Assembly (NCBI RefSeq): GCF_004193775.1 | Contig: NC_041002.1 | Span: 42,139,819 to 42,203,818, forward strand | DNA: 64,000 nt | Direction: 5' to 3' | Source: Glycine soja | Lineage: Eukaryota > Streptophyta > Magnoliopsida > Fabales > Fabaceae | In this document: positions 1 to 11,946 of the stretch, piece after piece | How the letters are laid out: each line of letters starts with the position of its first letter | How positions within the stretch are numbered: the first letter of the stretch is position 1 | The notes under the pieces: model-generated | Database searches by the model: none | Told to the model about the DNA's origin: nothing | What the model saw: only the letters and a program-made list of their open reading frames with translations | Program-made: the position numbers and the translations under genes

Positions 1-1459
1 CTATTACGTAAGAACCAGGCGGTCCTGTGGAACAGCGACTGCCAAGAGACCTTCGAGAAGATCAAACAGAGTCTCGCAAACCCCCCGGTGCTCATGCCAC
101 CTGTAACAGGAAGACCTTTTTTCCTGTACATGACCGTGTTGGACGAGTCTATGGGGTGCATGTTGGGTCAGCACGATGATTCTGGGAAAAAGGAACAAGC
201 CATTTACTATGTAAGCAAGAAGTTTACCGCATGTGAGATGAATTACTCAATGCTGGAAAGGACGTGTTGTGCTCTGGTATGGGCATCACATCAGCTGAGG
301 CAGTACATGCTCAGCCATACCATGTGGCTTATTTCCAAAATGGATCCCGTGAAATACATCTTTGAGAAACCGGCCCTCACGGGACGAATTGCTAGGTGGC
401 AGGTACTACTATCTGAATTCGATATCGTGTACGTCACCCAAAAGGCGGTAAAAGGAAGCGCCTTGGAAGATTATTTGGCCCAGCAACCCCTCCAGGATTA
501 TCGGCCGATGCACCCTGAGTTCCTAGATGAAGATATCATGGCCCTGTTCGAAGAGAAGCGGACGCACGAGGACATAGACAAATGGATTGTTTGCTTTGAT
601 GGGGCATCTAATGCTTTGGGTCATGGAGTAGGGGCAGTCCTTGTATCCCCGGATGATCAGTGTATTCCTTTCACAGCCAGGCTAGGTTTCGATTGTACCA
701 ACAATATGGCCGAATATGAAGCATGCGCTCTTGGGATTCAAGCAGCCATTGATTTTGATGTAAAGCTGCTCAAAGTGTATGGAGACTCGGCTTTGGTGAT
801 ACGCCAGTTGAAAGGAGAATGGGAAACTAGGGATCCGAAGCTAATACCCTATCAAACTCACATCTTGAAGTTAGTCGAGTTCTTTGACGACATTTCTTTC
901 CACCACATACCTCGGGAAGAGAATCAAATGGCCGATGCATTAGCCACCCTGGCATCCATGTTTCAACTTGCCCCACATGGGGATCTGCTGTACATCGAAT
1001 TCAGATCTCAGGGCAGGCCAGCGTATTGTTGTGCGATAGAGGAAGAGCAGGATGAGAAATTGTGGTACTTCGATATCAAGCAATATGTTGAGAACAAAGA
1101 ATATCCACCAAGGATTTCCGACAACGACAAAAGAACGTTAAGGATATTGGCTATTGGCTTCTTTGTAAGTGGTACTATCCTGTACAAACGAAACCACGAC
1201 ATGACCCTCCTACGATGCGTAGATGCCAAAGAGGCGAACTTCATGATTGAGGAAATCCACGAGGGTTCATTTGGGACACATGCCAATGGGCAAGCTATGG
1301 CCAGGAAGATCCTCAGGGCAGTTATTACTGGCTCACTATGGAGAGCGATTGTTGCGCCCATGTAAGGAAGTGTCATAAATGTCAGGCATACGCGGACAAT
1401 GTCAATGTTCCGCTGCATCCTCTGAATGTTATGTCCGCCCCTTGGCCCTTTTTCATGTG
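1..1459 (+). pseudogene. Ogre-type pol fragment: end of RT, RNase H, archaeal-type RNase H, integrase zinc finger
   Basis: The frame is open from base 1 to the stop at 1363-1365. It would process reverse-transcribed RNA in the element's particle. Visible parts: the RT-linked RNase H (about bases 60-480, with FFLYMTVLDESMGCMLGQ and the SKKFTACEMNYS stretch), a second archaeal-type RNase H (DGAS at about 598, NNMAEYEA at about 701, IPREENQMADALA near 910) typical of Tat/Ogre elements, then the start of the integrase HHCC finger (HEGSFGTH). One G is missing near 1320, so the finger's Cys pair (CHKC, 1371-1382) lies in another frame. At about 1459 the integrase text stops abruptly and unrelated sequence follows. 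The minus-strand gene at 27403-29514 is a close relative and lets the break be located. Non-functional. Confidence 0.85.
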
Positions 1460-2038
1460 GCTCAGTTGATCGCTGATGCCATTTATCTATTTGCAGGTAT
1501 GCCACTTACCAGGCACCCTTTAGACCCAGATAAGTCTAACAGGGCCTTGGGTTTTCCGGCATTGATCACGGGTCTCTGCCAGTCGTTCGGGGTTCCTGTC
1601 GCACCCAGTAAGGTGATCCGACTGCCGATCACCCGCGCTTTCATAGAGAAATACTGCACAGCTAGACAGGCACAGGGTGGCGACCCTCAGGCCCCAGACG
1701 CACCGCCGCCACCTCCTCAGGCTGACCCAGCTGGGTCATTTGACACGGAGCGGTATTTACGGCATTTGGTTCGCCAGCAGGCGGCCAACCACAGGGCGCA
1801 CGTGCAGACCCATGACTCTCTATATCAGCATAGCCTCAGCCTGCAGAGCCAGGGTTTTGCTTCTTTTCCATGCCCTACTCCGGATCAGTTCAGGGCAGAG
1901 GTCGCATGGCCCAGAGATTGGCCTGAGGCCCAGGCAGGGGAGGCACCCGCGGAGGCTCCCGGCGAGGCAAATGAGGCCCGCGAGGACAAGGAGATGACCG
2001 ATTTGCTTGATTTCTTGGGAGGGAGCGGAGCCACATGA
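1460..2038 (+). pseudogene. C-terminal piece of a 'putative plant transposon protein' accessory ORF
   Basis: After a sharp junction at about 1459 the open frame encodes the C-terminal half of the protein family that databases call 'putative plant transposon protein'. I recognise the pattern LPITRAFIEKYC after a hydrophobic block (ALITGLCQSFGVPV), followed by a proline-rich linker and a low-complexity Gln/His/Ala tail, ending LDFLGGSGAT and TGA at 2036-2038. A TTTGCAG/GT acceptor-like site sits at 1489-1496. Such ORFs occur in the env-like position of plant LTR elements; their function is not known. The N-terminal part is absent. A more complete relative lies at 14454-15587. Confidence 0.6.
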
Positions 2039-2336
2039 TTGGGAAATCCCTAGATCCATATTCTCTTTTTATGTTTCCTCTTTTATCTGTTACGTGTCAT
2101 TTTATTTTTGTCTAACTGAGGGACTAACGTTTGTTTCGTTTTGATTGACTTTTGTTTTGTGCATACATGTCGTTTGAACTGTTACGTTAGTATTTACTTC
2201 GTTGTTGTCAATAGTGTTTGTTGAAATTTCGGAATCGTGTAGAATTTTTCATTTAGGAACGTCGTCCAAAATAAAAATAAAATGAACCAAAATCATGATA
2301 AAAAGAAAGAAGCGATGTGAATAAAATGTCTACGTA
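2039..2336 (+). other. Non-coding 3' region of O1
   Basis: AT-rich untranslated sequence between the accessory-ORF stop and the first 683-bp repeat. I see no coding potential or RNA gene in it. Confidence 0.5.
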
Positions 2337-4385
2337 TATAAAGAAAAAAAAGAAAAATGTTTTTTTATATATGTATGTAAAAGGAAAATGTGTATAGAAC
2401 GATTTTTGTGTGTGTAAATAATGTGCGGAAAGATATCCTTGTGTGTGTGAGCAACGAGTGTATATAAAGAAACTTTTGTATGAACCACAGGTGTGTGTTG
2501 GGGAAAATGAAAAAAATCTTTGAACGTGAATAGGGTTCGTATATAGACCGTGTGATGTAAAGAGAAAGAGTTCTAATGCGTGTACAGAAAAAGTTCGTCA
2601 TGTATAAGAATGTAGATGTACAAAGAAAAGTTTTCCTCATAGAGGGCCATGGGTGTATAGTTTTGTGAATATAAAAATGAAACAAAAAGGAAAAAGAAAG
2701 AAAGACCTCGAAGGTCAACATGTTATGGTTAGGAAGAATAAATCATTTGTAGAGAGCAAACATATCTTCTGGAAACAAGGGACTGACGCTAAGAGTTTAT
2801 TTTCCTGAATAACCGAGATAAGAATGGATGAATTTGTTGAACTGATGAAAGAACATAATTGGGAAACGTTGGGTCTGTTTGTGTAAATTCCCAACCGTAG
2901 TATGACAATGCCATGAACGGGATGCTTGAGTGCCCATCTGGCTATGGCCATGACTAATTTTGCACGTGGTTTCCAAATCATCGTTGTTGCATGTGCCTTG
3001 TGGAATAATATGGAAGTTCATATAAAGAAAAAAAAAAGAAAAATGTTTTTTATATATGTATGTAAAAGGAAAATGTGTAAAGAAGGATTTTTGTGTGTGT
3101 AAATAATGTGTGGAAAGCAATCCTTGTGTGTGTGAGCAACGAGTGTATATAAAGAAACTTTTGTATGAACCACAGGTGTGTGTTGGGGAAAACGAAAAAA
3201 TCTTTGAACGTGAATAGGGTTCGTATATAGACCGTGTGATGTAAAGAGAAAGAGTTCTAATGCGTGTACAGAAAAAGTTCGTCATGTATAAGAATGTAGC
3301 TGTACAAAGAAAAGTTTTCCTCATAGAGGGCCATGGGTGTATAGTTTTGTGAATATAAAAATGAAACAAAAAGGAAAAAGAAAGAAAGACCTCGAAGGTC
3401 AACATGTTATGGTTAGGAAGAATAAATCATTTGTAGAGAGCAAACATATCTTCTGGAAACAAGGGACTGACGCTAAGAGTTTATTTTCCTGAATAACCGA
3501 GATAAGAATGGATGAATTTGTTGAACTGATGAAAGAACATAATTGGGAAACGTTGGGTCTGTTTGTGTAAATTCCCAACTGAGTATGACAATGCCATGAA
3601 CGGGATGCTTGAGTGTCCATCTGGCTATGGCCATGACTAATTTTGCACGTGGTTTCCAAATCATCGTTGTTGCATGTGCCTTGTGGAATAATATGGAAGT
3701 TCATATAAAGAAAAAAAAAGAAAAATGTTTTTTATATATGTATGTAAAAGGAAAATGTGTAAAGAAGGATTTTTGTGTGTGTAAATAATGTGTGGAAAGA
3801 TATCCTTGTGTGTGTGAGCAACGAGTGTATATAAAGAAACTTTTGTATGAACCACAGGTGTGTGTTGGGGAAAACGAAAAAATCTTTGAACGTGAATAGG
3901 GTTCGTATATAGACCGTGTGATGTAAAGAGAAAGAGTTCTAATGCGTGTACAGAAAAAGTTCGTCATGTATAAGAATGTAGTTGTACAAAGAAAAGTTTT
4001 CCTCATAGAGGGCCATGGGTGTATAGTTTTGTGAATATAAAAATGAAACAAAAAGGAAAAAGAAAGAAAGACCTCGAAGGCTGACATGTTATGGTTAGGA
4101 AGAATAAATCATTCGTAGAGAGCAAACATATCTTCTGGAAACAAGGGACTGACACTAAGAGTTTATTTTCCTGAATAACCGAGATAAGAATGGATGAATT
4201 CGTTGAACTGATGAAAGAACATAATTGGGAAACGTTGTGTCTGTTTGTGTAAATTCCCAACCGTAGTATGACAATGCCATGAATGGGATGCTTGAGTGCC
4301 CATCTGGCTGTGGCCATGACTAATTTTGCACGTGGTTTCCAAATCATCGTTGTTGCACGTGCCTTGTGGAATAATATGGAAGTTC
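2337..4385. repeat. Three tandem copies of a 683-bp unit
   Basis: Units run 2337-3020, 3021-3703 and 3704-4385, each starting TATAAAG plus a poly-A run and ending ATGGAAGTTC. Copies differ by scattered substitutions (for example GTAGATG, GTAGCTG, GTAGTTG near 2610, 3296 and 3978) and a few indels. Minus-strand frames across them give repeated Phe/Tyr-rich peptides of no recognisable family, most likely by chance. The array lies in the 3' untranslated part of O1. Confidence 0.9.
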
Positions 4386-5310
4386 GGCCCGAGACCGACA
4401 CCTTGACACACAAATTTGTTTTGTCCCAGATATCAAGATTGGGCTCCCACGATAAAAGACCCAATTGAGTCACAACTTTAGACTATTTTGAACCTTGGCC
4501 TACAAAAAAGGATCCTCATCCTTTCCCCCGAAGCAAAGGACAGCGGAATCTCCTCAAGGGAGAGTAAATAGAATACTAAAACCCGATTTCCCACGGGAAG
4601 GAATGAAAAAGGAAAAAATGAAAAGGAAGAAAAGAAAAGAATGAAAAGAAAGGAAAAGAAGGATTCCCGATCAAAGATCGGAAGAAAGTGAAAAGGAAAA
4701 GATCGGAGGAAAACAAAGTAATTCTCGATCAATGAAAGAAAGAGAGCAGAAAATCTTCAGACCAGATAAATTTTCGGCAAGGTAAGTGACTGCCGGCAAA
4801 GGAAAACCCATTTTTTGGTGGTTCTTCATTTCGGATTGCCACTCAAAGTCATTCTCGACTGGCGATATCCCGCCCCACTTAAACAAAGAGGAAAAGACCA
4901 AAACACCCAGCTTCCTCTCCAAAAAACACTACCCTCGAAAAAAATCTTATTGATCTGTGATTGTACGTGTTGATCTTTGATTCGATAGGAAATCGTGTGC
5001 AAAATAAAGTCATGGTGTAGTTATAGTTTGGGATTAGGGTAAGACACTTGCCTGTGTGAGTTTTTTATACATTATGAGTGATTTATTCCCAGTTTCAGCT
5101 TAACCCGATGTTTCCCCTGAATGTTCATTTAAAATCTAATTGTTGACATCCTGCCCTTCATTTTCGGTTACAAGGAAGATTACCCTTGGCATGAGTATAT
5201 TGTTTCTCTAAGATATGGTGCTCTCGCGAATGATTTATTTTTCTTTGCAAAAACCATGTTTGCCTTTTTAGGTGGAAAAAACCCGGAGGACCATTCGGTC
5301 CTGCCAACCA
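4386..5310. other. Non-coding 3' region of O1, purine-rich
   Basis: No gene seen. The stretch 4590-4740 is almost pure purine on the plus strand (GAAAAG-type runs). The remainder is unremarkable AT-rich sequence. Confidence 0.5.
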
Positions 5311-5955
5311 CTTTTATTCGGAGCCCCATGAATTGATTTTCGTTCATGCATCCTCCACCCATGAGTCTGGAGCCATGCGTAGTGATTGCCTAGTGCAATT
5401 CTCCATACTCCACTTTTATTCGGAGCCCCATGAATTGATTGTCGTTCATGCATCCTCCAACCGTGAGACTAGAGCCATGCGTAGTGATTGCCTAGTGCAA
5501 TTCTCCATTCTCCACTTTTATTCGGAGCCCCATGAATTGATTTTCGTTCATGCATCCTCCACCCTTGAGTCTGGAGCCACGCGTAGTGATTGCCTAGTGC
5601 AATTCTCCATTCTCCACTTTTATTCGAAGCCCCATGAATTGATTGTCGTTCATGCATCCTCCACCCGTGAGTCTGGAGCCATGCGTAGTGATTTCCTAGT
5701 GCAATTCTCCATTCTCCACTTTTATCCGGAGCCCCATGAATTGATTGTCGTTCATGCATCCTCCACCCGTGAGTCTGGAGCCATGTGTAGTGATTGCCTA
5801 GTGCAATTCTCCATTCTCCACTTTTTTTCGGAGCCCCATGAATTAATTGTCATTCATGCATCCTCCACCCATGAGTCTGGAGCCACGCGTAGTGATTGCC
5901 TAGTGCAATTCTCCATTCTCCCTTTTTGTTCGGAGACCCATGAGTTGATTGCCTA
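5311..5955. repeat. 102-bp minisatellite, about six copies
   Basis: The start CTTTTATTCGGAGCCCCATG recurs at 5311, 5413, 5515, 5617, 5719 and 5821 (spacing exactly 102), with a degenerate start at 5923. Because 102 is divisible by three, any frame open in one unit stays open in all, on both strands; the apparent 34-residue peptide repeat is therefore not evidence of a gene. The array ends about 260 bp before the polypurine tract. Confidence 0.95.
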
Positions 5956-6218
5956 GCGCTGTTCATGTGTCCTCCACCGTCAAGTGCGGAGCCTCCGATG
6001 ACTGGGAAATGTGGTTTTTGTTATTTTCCCGATTGGTTCATTCGCCAAACATGTGTATATACGTATATTATGTTATTGTTGTTTTTGTTGTTGTTTGTAT
6101 TTTATTTTGTGTTGTGCAGAAAAAAAAGAAGTAAAGACGAGAGTCGTCATAGACTAATCACGGAAAAGGTAAAGACGGACGAAATCATTGTTTTTATCTT
6201 GACTTTCCTCTTATCTCC
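5956..6218 (+). other. Spacer between minisatellite and polypurine tract
   Basis: Short non-coding segment with a T/G-rich run at about 6065-6115 and an A-run at 6120-6130. Nothing recognisable. Confidence 0.4.
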
Positions 6219-6245
6219 GATGAAAGGTAAGTAAAGAGGGGCAAC
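6219..6245 (+). promoter_or_regulatory. Polypurine tract of O1
   Basis: The purine-rich stretch containing AAGTAAAGAGGGGCAAC directly abuts the LTR start TGTCATACCC. It would prime plus-strand DNA synthesis. Nearly the same tract (AAGTAAAGAGGGACAAT) precedes the LTR at 50507, which supports the assignment. Confidence 0.85.
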
Positions 6246-7864
6246 TGTCATACCCTAATTTCGTCCGGGGACTATTGCTTGATGGCATGCAACCTTTGAT
6301 TGACCACTTCGAAGTACTTACCATCCTTTGTTGCACAATATGTGAAGTTCCGAGACACGCCGGAAATCAAAAGAAAGCATGGTTATGCGATCCGTGAAAT
6401 TCCGTAATGTGACGGAAATCAAAAGGAAGTATTGTTACGCAATCCATGAGTTTCCGTAACTTCTTCAAAAGCTAAGAAAGAGTAAATATATAATTCATAA
6501 GGTTCCGTAGCCTTACGGAAAGAAAATGAGTATCGTTACAAAATTTGTAAAGTTTCGTAACGTTACGGAAAAAGAATCACGAAAATAAAAAGCAAAGGGG
6601 GGTGCATTTAGTAAAAAAGGGGTATAAATAGCAACCAGGCCCACATGGGCCTTCCAGATTCTTCTTCCAGAAGGAGGTTGCTTCTGGAGGAAGCAACCTG
6701 GTTCGCCTGGGCGAGCTGGGTGGCAAGCTCTTCCCCTATTTTGCTATAAATAGGGGGAGGAATGAAGAGGGAAGGGGTTCAGCCTTCTTGGCACTTCGTA
6801 TTCTCTTAAAATTGCTGGAAAAATTGTTTCCGTGAAGAAAATCCAAGCCGGGGCGCTTCCGTAACATTTCCGTGGGTAATTACGCGAACATTTTCAACCG
6901 TTCTTCGACATTCATCGTTCGTTCTTCATTTTCTTCGATCTTCAACTGGTAAGTACCCCAAACCGAGCTTTTCAATTCATTCTATGTACCCGTGGTGGTC
7001 CCCATTTGTTTCATGTACTTTTACTCAAGTTTTCATTTACTTTTCGTACCCCTTTTGACGTGCTTCAATCATTTATTTAAGTCATTTCTCGCCTAATCAA
7101 AAAATAAAATAAATTTCCACCGATCATTTGATTTGTAATATCCGTTAATTTCTGTTAAAATGAATTCTGACCGTTCGGTCGTGCCATAACCACGTTGGAA
7201 ATAAAAAAAAAAAAAGAGGTAAAATAAATAATATAATAATCAAAAAATACCTTTTAGTAAAATGAAGCGAAAAAATCAATCGGACATTTTCTCTTTGGGA
7301 TTTCTCATTCTTAATTGAATTGACTAATAACTAAAGTGAAACTAAGGCTAAAATCAACCCGCCTAGTCAAGCTCGTCCACAAAAAGTCACTAAAAAGGAT
7401 TTGAAAGTTTATTATCTCAGTTTTTTCCTTTCCAAGTAAATGGATCATTTTTAAGGTCCAACGCCTTAAAATGATCACCTTTCAAGTAAAAAGAATCGCT
7501 TGATTCACTCTTAAGAAAGAACTACGTAGGTCTGATTTCCTCTTCGATGAAGGGTACATAGGAGCAAGAGCCCCGCTTTTGTCGACCTCAAAAAATAAAA
7601 AGAAATAAAAGTTAAGGTAACACAATTTCCACAATTCTAAAAAATAGGCTGTTGTCCTTTAAAACAAACGTGAGAGGTGCTAATACCTTCCTCAAACATA
7701 AATACAACTCCCGAACTTAGAATTTTCGTTTTGACCGGTTTCCTTCGGTTTTTCCGACGTTTTCCACAAATAAACGTTGGTGGCGACTCCGCGCATCTTT
7801 CCTCCTTTGGAAAACGCACCCGTGAGCCTCGCCTCGCACGCCCGCAAAAGGGCATGTTGTGACA
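6246..7864 (+). mobile_element. 3' LTR of O1
   Basis: 1619 bp from TGTCATACCC to TTGTGACA. It resembles the reverse complement of 36331-37979 throughout: same start, the motif CGTTGGTGGCGACTCCGCGC near the end, and the same TATA and GC-palindrome arrangement. No tRNA-complementary site follows, consistent with a 3' LTR. Confidence 0.9.
6621..6752 (+). promoter_or_regulatory. LTR core promoter: two TATA boxes and a GC-rich dyad
   Basis: GGTATAAATA at 6621-6630 and CTATAAATAGGGGG from 6744 are TATA-like. Between them, at about 6701-6716, lies an imperfect copy of the palindrome GCTCGCCTGGGCGAGC found upstream of the TATA box in three other LTRs of this window. Confidence 0.6.
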
Positions 7865-8019
7865 TGCTCCATACATTTGGTTAGTGGTTAGTGGTGTTTG
7901 CAAGACCACACAAAACACCAAAGATACCAGTATCCACAAAAGCAAGACTAGTATGCCAGGACAAAGTTCTAAAATATATTTGCAAGTTGAAAGGCAAATA
8001 TACATATATTTAAGCTCAC

Positions 8020-8199
8020 CAGGATCGTCAAAATTTACTCTTTCTCCAGTAGCGAATAGGCAATAGAAAATAGCAGCAACAAAATAAAGGAGTGATCACT
8101 GCAACAAAAATCCTAGGAAGGAACCAACTAGCTCAACAAAAAACCCAGCTCCTACTGTTCCAATTATAGCAGTCAATGTTCTAGCTGTATTTGATATTC
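8020..8199 (-). pseudogene. Captured last-exon piece of a PHT4-like anion transporter
   Basis: On the minus strand a 180-bp segment sits between an acceptor (TTCTTGTTCTAG, ending 8200) and a GTGAG donor (8019). It reads with one stop and contains GISNTARTL, GTVGAGFFVELVGS and FATGERVNFDD. This resembles the final membrane helices and tail of plant PHT4 (SLC17-type) anion transporters as I remember them. The stop lies where a Leu/Thr-rich helix is expected. No neighbouring exon was identified, so this is a transduplicated fragment and not a gene. Family is likely, exact member unknown. Confidence 0.6.
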
Positions 8200-9369
8200 C
8201 TAGAACAAGAAATCAAGAGGTCTTCATTATAAGATATGTTATTGTAAAGTATATATCAATTGAAATAATATTGCAAGAATAGCATTAGTTGCTTCTATGA
8301 GGCTTCATCCAACAGCTGCTTCTATATATCAAGAGCACAGATATCGTTCTTTTTTTCTTCTATTTATTCATATTATATAAGATACTATTCTCTTCATTCT
8401 TTTATCTAAAGCATGAAATCCTATTGGACAACACTCCTCAACAATGATATTACCATATGAACAACATTACATATCCAACTTGTTAATTATAAACGTAAAA
8501 CCGACATTTACCCAACATGATAAAGCTACTTTAAAAAAAATTAACTCAATAACACATACCAATAAATCATCTCAAGCTCAATGTTATTGAATTGGTTATT
8601 TCGTGTAAACTATGGATTCCTGATTAAGAAAATAGCCAGAGCCAGGGGTGTTGAACAAATATTTTAGTATAAAAGGTAAACTAGGTATAATGGTCACGTC
8701 ACTTTTACTTTCCTTAAAATATTGAAAGAATGATTCACTGTTATTTGAACAAATACGCAATCTCTACAGCCCCATCATTTTCACTTTCTCGGTAAAAAAT
8801 GAGAAGTGGGAAAAAAAGAAGAAGAAAAACACAGAACAGGAAACAGACTACAGAGAGAAGAAAATGAAGGCACTCATATTCTCACAAAAGTTAGATTCAA
8901 ATACAGAAAATACATAGTTATAATTGAGTTTAGCAAATATGTAATGTCAGAGTGAAAATCAATCAGAAATCATTCTTGGCATTGCTTTTTCATCAATACA
9001 TACATTCAATTAGAAATTTCCTTATCAGAATATTAACAATTAACATTTGATGTATGAGCTATATTAGACTAAAGAACATGTTTATAGCAGACATCAACAT
9101 TTGAATATGGTTATGCTTTTTCATCAATACATAAATTTGATCATGGCCACGGTTGTTGTTGCTGAATAGGATATTTAAGTCTAATTCAACTATATTACTT
9201 GTTGGCTTGTGTTAATGTGCTTTTCTATGTTGACATCAACCATTCATGCAAATTATTCTGTGTTTATACCAAAAAAATAAACTGAATGACTAATGGGATG
9301 TGATTTTTTCTTTTCCCAACTAGTTTGCATCCTTCATACACTCAACTGCAACTTCTACTTTTGTTGCAG

Positions 9370-9431
9370 AATGTTCATTGACACTTGCAAAAGGCTGAAA
9401 ATTATAAAGGGTTCTGATGCCATTGGTTTAG
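9370..9431 (+). pseudogene. Captured exon of unrecognised origin
   Basis: A 62-bp segment between a strong acceptor (pyrimidine-rich, TTTGTTGCAG ending 9369) and a GTATGT donor at 9432. It encodes CKRLKIIKGSDAIGL in one frame. The splice borders and balanced composition, against AT-rich flanks, suggest a captured host exon. I could not name the parent gene. Confidence 0.4.
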
Positions 9432-11847
9432 GTATGTATTCTTGGCATTGACTCATTTTACAATCACTTAGTATACCTAATGTGGAAGACTTGCATGAAC
9501 TAATACATTGTGACCGGGCTAACTTGAGAATGACACCACGTCTAAGAACTATAACCTGGTGCAACATATGCACACTCGAAATTTTACAGCAAGCCATACG
9601 AATGCAGCAAGCATATGCATACTTCATCACATACATAGCATAAGATCTAATTTTGCAGTAAAAAATAACATAACAGCTTCCGTCACCTAACCTTTTGAAT
9701 TTCTTCTAAAAATGTGTGTTCTCCTTTGTCCTTTCCTTGTCCCAACCTGTTTCATTAAACCATGTGAACAACATCCATTTTGGTTAACAACTGTTTGTGA
9801 TTTTTAGGTGCGCCTATAGAATCTAAAATCCATTCCCATATGGCAACAATGTTGTAGGGTAAAATAGCTAATAGAGCTAATTAACCTACATGCCACATTA
9901 AAGTCAAGAAACACGCGGTGTGCCAAGTGCTTAGGGGTGTGATTATAAGTATATATGTTTGCCGGTGCTATGTGAATAATGCAGATTTTGTCAGGAAGGG
10001 AGCCATTCTCGTAATCTTTGGTTTGTTAGAATTAGATGCATTGAGTAATTTTTGAATCCTGGATAAGTTGTGTTTAGAATTAATTGATGTGTGAGTGTGG
10101 TAGTAAATATGATGACTTAATTTTTTTACATGTGCAAGTGTGTTTTTGCTATGTGAATGATGGATGAATGGCTAATAACTCTTGGTTATTAATTGCTGGT
10201 AGCTGAATTAGTGAATGTGTGAATGAAGATTGATTGTATTGAAAGAGTTTGTTAGGTACCAGCCAAGAGATGGCAAGAGTTGAGTGTTAAGAACTTAAAA
10301 GTGCAAGTGAATGGAAAATCTGTGTACAAGTGAATGGACAAGGGGAATATACACCATTGAAATCCTTAATTAACTCTTGTTCCAAAGGTTTATGAAACAT
10401 ATTAATTAAGACGTGTTTCTAAAATTAACCAATTGGTAGATCAACTAATGGTGAGAAATAAAGTAAACTAGTATGATACTTACTGTCAAATTTTTACAGC
10501 AAAATGCACAGTTTTGTACAAACTTGTGTATGCAGGTTTTATGGAACTAGGAGTTTCTTTTTTACAGTATTTTTTTAGCCCTGGAGGTCAGGTCCTCTTT
10601 CAAACTTAACCCACTTCATTAGTTTCCATGTTTTACAGAATATTTTCTCAATATTTTCGTCAATCATGTTGAGTGAGGTAACAAAATCCATGTTGGACAA
10701 AGAATGGGGAAGACAAAGTAACACCATGAAAAGAAGGCAATCAAGGATGACAAGAAGACATACCTCAAGGGCTATACTCCACGGGCTGTGATTTCCATCC
10801 TACCCGATGAAAAATGGCATAAACACTACTATAAGTTTGCTTTTAGGTGGAATTTGGAGCAAATAATTTTTTTGGCAAAAACTTTATTAATTTTCTTAAG
10901 ATGAAGTACCAAAATTATATATTAAAAGTGATAAATGTCTGAATTAAGTAGTAACCTTACAATTTGAAAACACTTATGTGAATTGAACCCATTAATTAGA
11001 AAAGTTCACAATTTAAATCCGTAGAAATTAGATTTTAGCATCCAAATGAAAAGTGAGCACAAAAATTGTTGGACGTAGAAAAGATCTTGCAGTTGCAGGG
11101 AACCATGGAGAACTCAGTATTTGGAAGAGAAAGATAAGATACTAACTATGTATACAACTACTACTTATTATGAAAACCCATTGATGCTAGCAGCCTAACC
11201 AAAATGAGTGAAAAACATATAATTTGTATTAAAAAACTTATAAACCACCAAAAGTTCTAACAGCTGGAAAGAGAATATGAAAATAGCAGAGTCCAAAAAA
11301 TGATATTAGCAGGTTGGTTTTTCTCTAATGGGGGTTCTTGATTCTTGTTTGTTTGATACTTTCATTGATGGAGAATAATTACTTTCAACAAAGTTTTTTT
11401 TTCTCTTTTTTTTTCTTTCAATGAAAGTGAAAAATGAATTCCCTTTAAGATTTTTATTTTTTGCTTAACTTACTTGGATTGTTACCTTGGTGGTTCAAGT
11501 ATATTTAATGGAGTTTTAGCCATCTAACAGATTCACTTTTCCATTATGCTATCAATGTCTTTACAATTTATGGCTTTCTTATTGGATTCCATTTGGCTAT
11601 TGCATTGAATTTTCCTTTATTTTCATAGATTTCGAAGTGTTTTATTTAGTGGCAGTATTTCTGTTAATTCCTAAACTGGTTTTGCAAGGCCAAATTCATT
11701 TCAGAATTCCTTATATTTTTGCATCTCTACCTGTTCTATTTGGATTTTGATAATGTTTTGCTCATTTCACATGTCATTTTGTTTTGGATTGGATAACTTT
11801 GTTAGTCTGAATTCATTTTGATGGCCTTTTTCTCTTGGTATGTTTAG

Positions 11848-11946
11848 AGAGGCAAAGGTTGGAGTATGCAACTGTTAGTTGTAGCATGTTTGTCAATTGC
11901 TGCCAAAATGGAAGAGATTAAAGTTCCTCCTTGTGTAGATTTACAG
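11848..11946 (+). pseudogene. Captured exon of a D-type cyclin
   Basis: A 99-bp, 33-codon open segment between TGTTTAG (acceptor, ending 11847) and GTATTG (donor, 11947). It includes [17 protein letters not shown] and VPPCVDLQ, the cyclin-box signature of plant D-type cyclins, which partner CDKA at the G1/S step. Ending after DLQ agrees with an exon border I remember for CYCD genes. No other cyclin exon is near, so this is an isolated captured piece. Confidence 0.8.

Larger units (their letters stand above)
1..7864 (+). mobile_element. Ogre/Tat-type Ty3-gypsy element, 3' part (element O1)
   Basis: The window opens inside a plus-strand LTR retrotransposon. Order seen: pol fragment (1-1459), accessory-ORF remnant (1460-2038), non-coding 3' region with two tandem arrays, polypurine tract (6219-6245) and a 1.6-kb LTR (6246-7864) that starts TGTCATACCC and ends TTGTGACA. 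The tract next to the LTR fixes this as the 3' LTR. A second, archaeal-type RNase H behind the first places it in the Tat/Ogre group. The 5' half lies outside the window. No target-site duplication can be tested: the bases after the LTR are TGCTC. Confidence 0.85.

Noticed and set aside
2365..4473. Series of Phe/Tyr/Thr-rich minus-strand open frames of 80-200 codons
   Set aside because: They repeat with the 683-bp units, lack any recognisable domain and follow AT-rich composition.
5333..5956. A 207-codon open frame made of 34-residue repeats, resembling a repeat protein
   Set aside because: The 102-bp period is a multiple of three, so open frames persist on both strands by repetition. No start context, domain or codon signal supports a gene.
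6246..7864. Solo LTR interpretation for this copy
   Set aside because: A polypurine tract and element interior precede it and the flanks (GCAAC and TGCTC) do not match, so it is the 3' LTR of O1.
11848..11946. A functional cyclin D gene
   Set aside because: A single 33-codon exon without the other cyclin-box exons nearby.
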